Shown here: piece after piece, positions 18,870 to 23,920 of the stretch
Layout: every line of letters starts with the position of its first letter
How positions within the stretch are numbered: position 1 is the first letter of the stretch
Source of the DNA: Didymodactylos carnosus
Taxonomy: Eukaryota; Rotifera; Eurotatoria; Philodinida; Philodinidae
Direction of reading: 5' to 3'
Length of the DNA stretch: 23,920 nt
NCBI GenBank assembly: GCA_905250885.1
Contig: CAJNOQ010002526.1
Span: forward strand, 1 to 23,920
Position numbers and translations under genes: made by a program
Notes under the pieces: generated by a model
Databases searched by the model: none
The model's input: only the letters and a program-made list of their open reading frames with translations
Told to the model about the DNA's origin: nothing

Positions 18870-19743
18870 TCATTCAAAACGTAATAAAACTATCAAAACA
18901 GTAGTTATCCCATCATAAGATATCATCATTTTTGTTAAGCACTGATATGCTTTATCATCAGAAAAGTTATTTTAAAAAGTCTGTATAACGTTATAATGGT
19001 TCATATGCACTTCGAAATGTGTAAAATCGTTTTCTCTACAAAATGTGATCATAAATAAATCGCAAAAGCAGTGGGCCAAAATCGACGAAAAGCGGTACCC
19101 CCCTCCTTTTGGCACTTTTTGATGTTTAGTGCTTTTGAACAGTTTTCTCTCTTAAAAATCTTTTTGAAAAATTAAAACGTGCATTTTCTTACTCAGCGCA
19201 CTGCGCTCTATTCAATCATGTATAAATCAATCATAAGAACCTTGTGGAAATTTCGAATGTCCGATACCTTAGTTGTTTGCAATTAAATTGCGTGACAGGT
19301 AGAAAACAATACGAAAAACATTTCTACGTTGCTTAAAATAAAATCAATAAATTGCGATAAAGTCTGAAAATAAAGAACATGTTTGTAGTTTTTGTTATCA
19401 AAACAAGTTCGAATTTTCAGGTATAATTATACGGACAATGACGATTTTTTGATGAAAAAACTGATCGACAGTACATCATAGACAAAATCGAAAATTTCAT
19501 TTCACTTTGATGAACTGAGGCGAAGCTAACACACTGAAAAAAGGAAACCAAAATGTGAATTTTTGAACTATGTTTGAAATAAATTATGAAAATGAAGACT
19601 GAAACTATTTTCAAATCGACTCCTCAACTGAGCTTTGCACACGGAATGATCGTTATTGTCTAAGTACTTTGCATTATGATTCATAATTTACTTTCCAAAG
19701 AATAAAGTATAATATAGTTTAATTTAGTCTTGATAAATATAGT
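18870..19743. other. No recognisable gene; 3' flanks of two convergent genes
   Basis: It lies between the end of the plus-strand gene (18841) and the stop of the minus-strand carbonic anhydrase (19744). A C-run occurs near 19098. A small minus frame at 19417-19614 is unsupported. Confidence 0.4.
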
Positions 19744-20684
19744 TCAAGTGAAGTAAAGTAAGAAATAATAAATAAAGCAAAATATTGCCATATAAAAGCA
19801 GTAAAGGAATGATGTTGACGATTGTGGTTGTTGCTTATTACAACAATAATATTGATCTGTTAACACTGAATCATCTTCTTTTGGATAACTTCTCAGCACT
19901 TTCCGATTATTTAGGGATTGTGGTTCTCGAAAGTCTTCAAAAAATACATGTTTGTGTAATAATTCTAACTCATCATCAGAAAATTCTATTCCGCCATGAA
20001 ATATTATCCAGATGACATTTTCAGAACATGGTGGTGTTGTTAGACTATAACACAAATACAAACAGTATATGTAGGATTACTCTAGAAGAAAACTTTTTTT
20101 TGATATACTTCACTCATGCACAAACTCTCTTTTTCTATCGTACCAGTGTGCACTGATATTATACAGAAGATGTCACATCGGTCTTTCAGTATGAAAACTG
20201 AAGATGCTATACAGTTATCTGCATATGTTGCATCTTGTGTTATTCCAACGTGTGCTAGTGATTGTCTAAAAACAAATAACCATTTCCACACTGGTATGGC
20301 ACAGCTAGTACATTAGCGCACTATTGCCGATGAAACATTGCATTGCGCCGGCATGCCACATTTTATTCTACTCAAGTGGCACTTGCTGTGAAAACTGAAT
20401 GTATTTCATTTAGATAATTACATACCTTCCATTATACCACCAAAAATCTTGGAAAGTATTCGTTTGGGCGTACATTAATGCTGACAAATTCCCTTCAAAG
20501 GGTGTTTGATAACCAGTTGAAGTTAACGTTACAGCTTTATCAACATATGTACGCCATTCTGTATCTTCACGCCTAGATTCAACGATAAAAAAGCTTAAGA
20601 CAGCCAATTGATTTGTTAAAGGATTTTGATGTACAAAATGAGCTTCGCCAGCATATTTTTTACCATTTATACGATGTTCAGAGC
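19744..20684 (-). CDS. Alpha carbonic anhydrase, middle and C-terminal exons, membrane-anchored
   Basis: Minus-strand exon 20684-20426 reads SEHRINGKKYAGEAHFVHQN (the third zinc His, within the 'ExHxVHxN' block), LAVLSFFIVES, and ends FWWYNGS at a donor AAG/GTATGT. A 381-bp intron (20425-20045) ends GTTATAG. Exon 20044-19744 then reads LTTPPCSENVIWIIF (the Thr199 loop), EFSDDELELLHKHVFF and LNNRKVLRSY. It finishes with a Cys/Gln/Ser spacer and a hydrophobic tail (FLYCFYMAIFCFIYYFLLYF) to the stop. The tail fits a GPI signal or a membrane helix, as in CA IV or XII-type enzymes facing outside the cell. The exon start is odd: the homology-defined boundary is preceded by TTTTTAT, not AG. With the N-terminal exon truncated by a gap at 21568, function cannot be assumed. 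Confidence 0.9.
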
Positions 20685-21340
20685 ATAAAAATAATAATGG
20701 AACATTATGAATTTATAAGGAAAAAATTTCTTTCGCCAACAAATCGATACACTTATTTTTTCTCTTGTTCTGTAATGATGAAGAAAATTAATTCTAGAAT
20801 GGAAAATTCTCGCTTATATTCTGTGTTTGTTCAACACATGTCTTTTACGCGATTTTCCGCTGTCTTCTTAACCTGTACGCTGTTTAGCACAATATTCAAG
20901 CTATATTCGAGAAAAGACGCATTAGATATCACGTGAAATTTGTATAAATTTCGTTTCATAAATTTTTCTGACATGATCTTCACTCTTTGAGAGCAACAGA
21001 AGGAATAGGGTCAAGTTTGCCACTTTCGGCGTAAGTATTGTCTTTAAGTAAAGGTCTGTTACTTCATTTTAGCACGTCAAAGTAGTACCGACATTTTTGC
21101 TTGTATTGTGGTTATTGAAAATGTTAAAAAAGGTAATAAAAAACATCGGATTAAAAGTAAAAGACTGCTAATTTCAATATGGTCATTGCAATTTGAATAT
21201 AAAAGAAAACAAACTGTGGTCAATCTTCAAATGAAAAGACAACATGATTACCTTGTGAACAAGATATTAAGGGTAACCCCCTTCCCTCTTTTTTCGCCTC
21301 GTTGCCAAATACGGAGCACACGTCCGATTGAGCTCGAATT
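20685..21340. other. Expected carbonic anhydrase intron; no exon recognised
   Basis: On the minus strand it lies between the gap-damaged N-terminal exon and the middle exon. Plus-strand frames at 20613-20936 and 21108-21410 are shadows or cross a duplicated block boundary. Confidence 0.4.
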
Positions 21341-21567
21341 TGTAGAGCGACATTTTTGTGGAAAAAAGTGTAAAGCGACATTTTTCGGAATATTTCTCCC
21401 TCAAAACTGAACGACACATAAACATATCATGAAGTGTCGGGAAAACAGTATTTCCATAGACAGTCGACATAGCTATATCAAATGTAGCACTAAGTTTTTT
21501 TCCTTGAGCAACTTTATTTATTTCGATTTTTTTCTCAAACGGATACAAAACATGCAAAACATGCATT
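21341..21567. repeat. Block identical to 16850-17076 (copy B, left part)
   Basis: Perfect 227-base copy in the same orientation, ending immediately before the N at 21568. The left border is abrupt (GAATT before TGTAGAGCGAC). Confidence 0.97.
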
Positions 21568-21568
21568 N
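21568..21568. other. Single ambiguous base marking a probable gap or join
   Basis: The only N in the window. Sequence to its left matches copy A up to 17076 and sequence to its right matches copy A from 17812, so the N stands for about 735 bases of copy A or marks an artificial junction. Confidence 0.95.
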
Positions 21569-21661
21569 TATTAACAGGACTTTGTCTAAATCCACCACAA
21601 TTCGGATATGTTAAATACCATATATCGGGGCCTAGCTCAGCATAATTCCACGCTGTATTGT
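21569..21661 (-). pseudogene. Alpha carbonic anhydrase N-terminal exon, truncated at the N (copy B)
   Basis: The minus-strand exon begins at the same acceptor as copy A and reads NTAWNYAELGPDIWYLTYP then GGFRQSPVN before running into the N. The zinc-ligand part (HLHWG) is absent. Position and strand make this the natural upstream partner of the exons at 20684-19744. The break is most simply a gap in the assembly rather than a biological deletion, although the latter cannot be excluded here. Confidence 0.85.
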
Positions 21662-21695
21662 CTATGCAAAAAGTAGATATGCATATATATATGTT

Positions 21696-22443
21696 TATTG
21701 GGTCCCAATAATATTGGCCACTCAATCTATTGGGACCAATAATTATTGGTCGTCCAATATATTAGATTTTCGCAATATTATTGGGTATGGGTCACTTGAG
21801 TTCGGTCTACTTTTACCGTACGAGATCATGCTTTATATCCCGTTTTGAATCAAAAAATAACCCAGTTGGGCATGCACCGATTAATAATCAATATTAGGGC
21901 ATTCAGCAAAGTCGTTCCAAATCAGTTTTAAAATACTCTCAGAGCTGCCGAACGCTTCATTTTGAAGGAGAATGTTTTCTCTACCAAACTGAATTGCTAC
22001 AAAATCTTAATGTTATATATACAATAAATCGAAAACGCACTATAATCATAGAAAAATAATCGCCCGTCGCTTTTTCCGCAATTTTGCTCAGTTTTTGATG
22101 CTTTACTTCTGTCGCAGATAACACTAAAATGCCTTCTTGCACTTTAGTTTGGTAGAGCAAACATTTTCCTACAAAATGAGACATTCGGCAGCTTTAAGTG
22201 CGTTTTCAAAACTAATTCGGAACGCCTTTGCTGGATGCCGGTAAATGATATTAAGGTTAAAAGTTGGAATCCAGTATATTGAGGAACCCCAATATTATTC
22301 AATATTAGTGTACAATATTATTGAGTGACCAATATTATTGGTCCCAATAGATTGGGTATACAATGATATTGGGACCCCATATTAGTGGGTAGCCAATAAT
22401 ATTGTACAATATCTTCAATAATGGTTGGTATTGGTGCATGCCT
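21696..22443. mobile_element. Foldback element built of CCAATATTATTGG words
   Basis: The two halves are imperfect inverted copies. Outer arms 21696-21790 and about 22280-22436 are made of degenerate CCAATATTATTGG/ATTGGGTCCCAAT units, themselves palindromic. Inner arms 21903-22000 and 22139-22234 share CAAAG(T/G)CGTTCC, AGAGCTGCCGAA and CTCTACCAAACT in inverted order. The loop is about 22001-22138. The right end is TTGGTGCATGCC. A second GCATGCACCGATTAATAATC at 21870-21889 looks like another element end nested in the left arm. It contains no transposase. It starts 34 bases from the carbonic anhydrase exon, in the preceding intron, and copy A lacks it. Confidence 0.85.
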
Positions 22444-22489
22444 AGCCAAGCCACTTCTTAGATAACTGAGTTTTCTTATATCTGTTCAG

Positions 22490-22825
22490 AGCTAGGCAAG
22501 TCAGGAGTTTTGCAAGTCACAAGTCAAGTCAAGGTCAGAAAATTTTTTCTCTCAAGTCAAGTCATTTCTTGAAATTTTTTCCGCCAAGTCAAGCCAAGTC
22601 TGGTTAAAATTAGGCAGAACATAAAATTTGCTAGCACTTTTTTGGGTCAGAGAGTTTTTCCAGCCTTACAAACTCTCTTTCATGGTAGAAAAAGTCTAAT
22701 TTAAACGAGAATCTCTTACTAGGAATGACTTGACTTGAAAAAAATTTCTTAAGTCAAGTCATACCCTCAGAAAATTTTGGATCAAGTCAAGTCAGACTTG
22801 ACTTGACTTGGATTTGGGCATTTTT
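22490..22825. mobile_element. Short inverted-arm element built of AAGTC words
   Basis: Arms 22490-22600 and 22723-22825 carry runs of (C)AAGTCAAGTC on one side and GACTTGACTT on the other. Between the words both arms share AGAAAATTTT and, in inverted order, ATTTCTT followed by AAATTTTTT. The centre (about 22601-22722) has no coding sequence. It abuts the preceding foldback, giving a cluster of repeats. Confidence 0.75.
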
Positions 22826-22892
22826 CACTTGACTCTGTATCTGTTAACCGTTATTCATTAATTAATAGTTGTCGTCATGGCCTTCTGGTACA

Positions 22893-23920
22893 AAGTGCAT
22901 TATACATCATTTCGCTATGATGAATGAATCGATTTTCAAAAACGTGTCATTCATCTTGAGGTTAGAAAGCCACTCATGTCAACAGTCATGCTATTTTGGC
23001 TACAGCTCTAATTAGATATGATAAGATCACAGTTTTGATGTCTATAAAAATGACTTTCATCAAAAACATCTGTTCTGGATAGAAAAAGTTTTATCGGAAA
23101 ATCCATCTATCGACCAGGTCGGATTTGTACAACGCTCTTGTTTTTACTCAAGTATAATCAATTTGTATCAGTCTTAAATAGAAATTCTTCACGATGACTG
23201 TTATAGCTGAAATCGTACATCACTTCAAATGACCCTTTCAAGCGCAATCAAGTAAGAGTGCAGTACAAAAATAACAGTTTTGAGTCAGATTTCACGAAGC
23301 TTTTCAGGAGCAGATAATGTACAAGACCGAGAAAAAGGACAAGAAACAGCATCTAAAGATATCCCTTGTACCGCAAGCGCAACGGCCAAATTCTCTCTCC
23401 AACACACGAAATCTTCTTGATTTTCTGTTCCAATTAATAGTTAGGATATTAATACTGTCTGGAATCTAATCAGAGTGGGAGTTCCACTTTGTTACGATAT
23501 GCCGCTGATCCCTTTCACCTGATGTGACCTATCATCGCTAATGATCTACCGTATGCTTTCTATTAGTCTATTTTCTTGATCGAGCATTTTTCCGTAGTGT
23601 AGTTCAATCGAAGAAGCAGAATCATATACTTAATTTTATTTCAAAATCATTAGCTGTCCCACTAAAGACTCGTACGGGGCGTGAAGATCTGATTTAGGGC
23701 ATTTCGACACGAACAGTCCTTCTCTGCTCTGCGCTTCCATTCTTCGTGCTATTGCACACATTCCTTGTTTTCATCCGATGTTTTTTGTATACTGATGATG
23801 CCAAATTGTGAAAGAATAGAGTCAGAGGAGGTAGTACGTAGAAAGACGAAGTGGAAAATCAGTTTTCCTCTCTCAGCATTATATTGTTTCATTGACATCG
23901 CAGTAGTTCTTGTCCATTTT
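22893..23920. repeat. Direct repeat, copy 2, running off the window
   Basis: 22893-23262 matches 6463-6834 and 23644-23920 matches 6835-7111, same orientation, with scattered single-base differences. A 381-base segment (23263-23643) absent from copy 1 separates the two matching parts. Confidence 0.9.
23263..23643. mobile_element. 381-bp segment present only in repeat copy 2
   Basis: Boundaries are defined by comparison with copy 1 (6834/6835), with only CA shared at both edges. No terminal inverted repeats, no poly-A tail and no GT-AG ends on either strand. It may be an insertion of an unknown element in copy 2, or ancestral sequence deleted from copy 1 through a 2-bp microhomology. Confidence 0.55.

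Noticed and set aside
20082-20316. Open frames on both strands inside the 381-bp carbonic anhydrase intron
   Set aside because: They fall inside an intron fixed by homology on both sides.

Overview
The window is AT-rich, intron-bearing eukaryotic DNA, most likely from a small invertebrate. A bdelloid rotifer is my best guess. The basis is the set of very short GT-AG introns I can place (55, 56 and 61 bp), the animal-type Hedgehog-like Hint module and alpha carbonic anhydrase, and the density of short non-autonomous repeats. No bacterial operons, tRNA, rRNA or CRISPR array were found. The organism call is inference and was not tested against any database.

Only three protein-level identifications are firm. 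(1) Minus strand, 5222-5976: the last three exons of a Hedgehog-type Hint (autoprocessing) protein, with all catalytic positions present and a Hog-like C-terminal tail. (2) Minus strand, 19744-20684: the middle and last exons of a membrane-anchored alpha carbonic anhydrase. An N-terminal exon is present twice: intact but detached at 17590-17904, and cut by a single N at 21568. (3) Minus strand, 2723-3420: a decayed non-LTR retrotransposon reverse transcriptase.

Several unrecognised exons are supported by splice signals or coding character rather than homology. They are a signal-peptide exon (10211-10328, -), a death-domain-like exon (4231-4521, +), a two-exon gene with a TACTAAC branch site (18418-18841, +), and a cluster at 11.6-15.3 kb. 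That cluster includes a divergent pair (13925-14203 on - and 14311-14442 on +) 107 bp apart, whose minus member is interrupted by one in-frame TGA.

The rest is mostly repeat-derived: a foldback of at least 833 bp at the left edge, a 231-bp MITE (13220-13450), a 0.75-kb foldback (21696-22443), a smaller inverted-arm element (22490-22825), two 33-bp tandem arrays, and a direct duplication of at least 0.65 kb (6463-7111 and 22893-23920, the latter carrying a 381-bp extra segment). A recurring theme is element ends built from degenerate copies of one short word, with a different word in each element (CTCGA, CCAATATTATTGG, AAGTC, AGATATC, GAAAGTTTCG). Three of these ends also share GCATGCACC. The right-hand part (16.8-21.7 kb) contains identical duplicated blocks around a gap base, so its gene order may partly be an assembly artefact.
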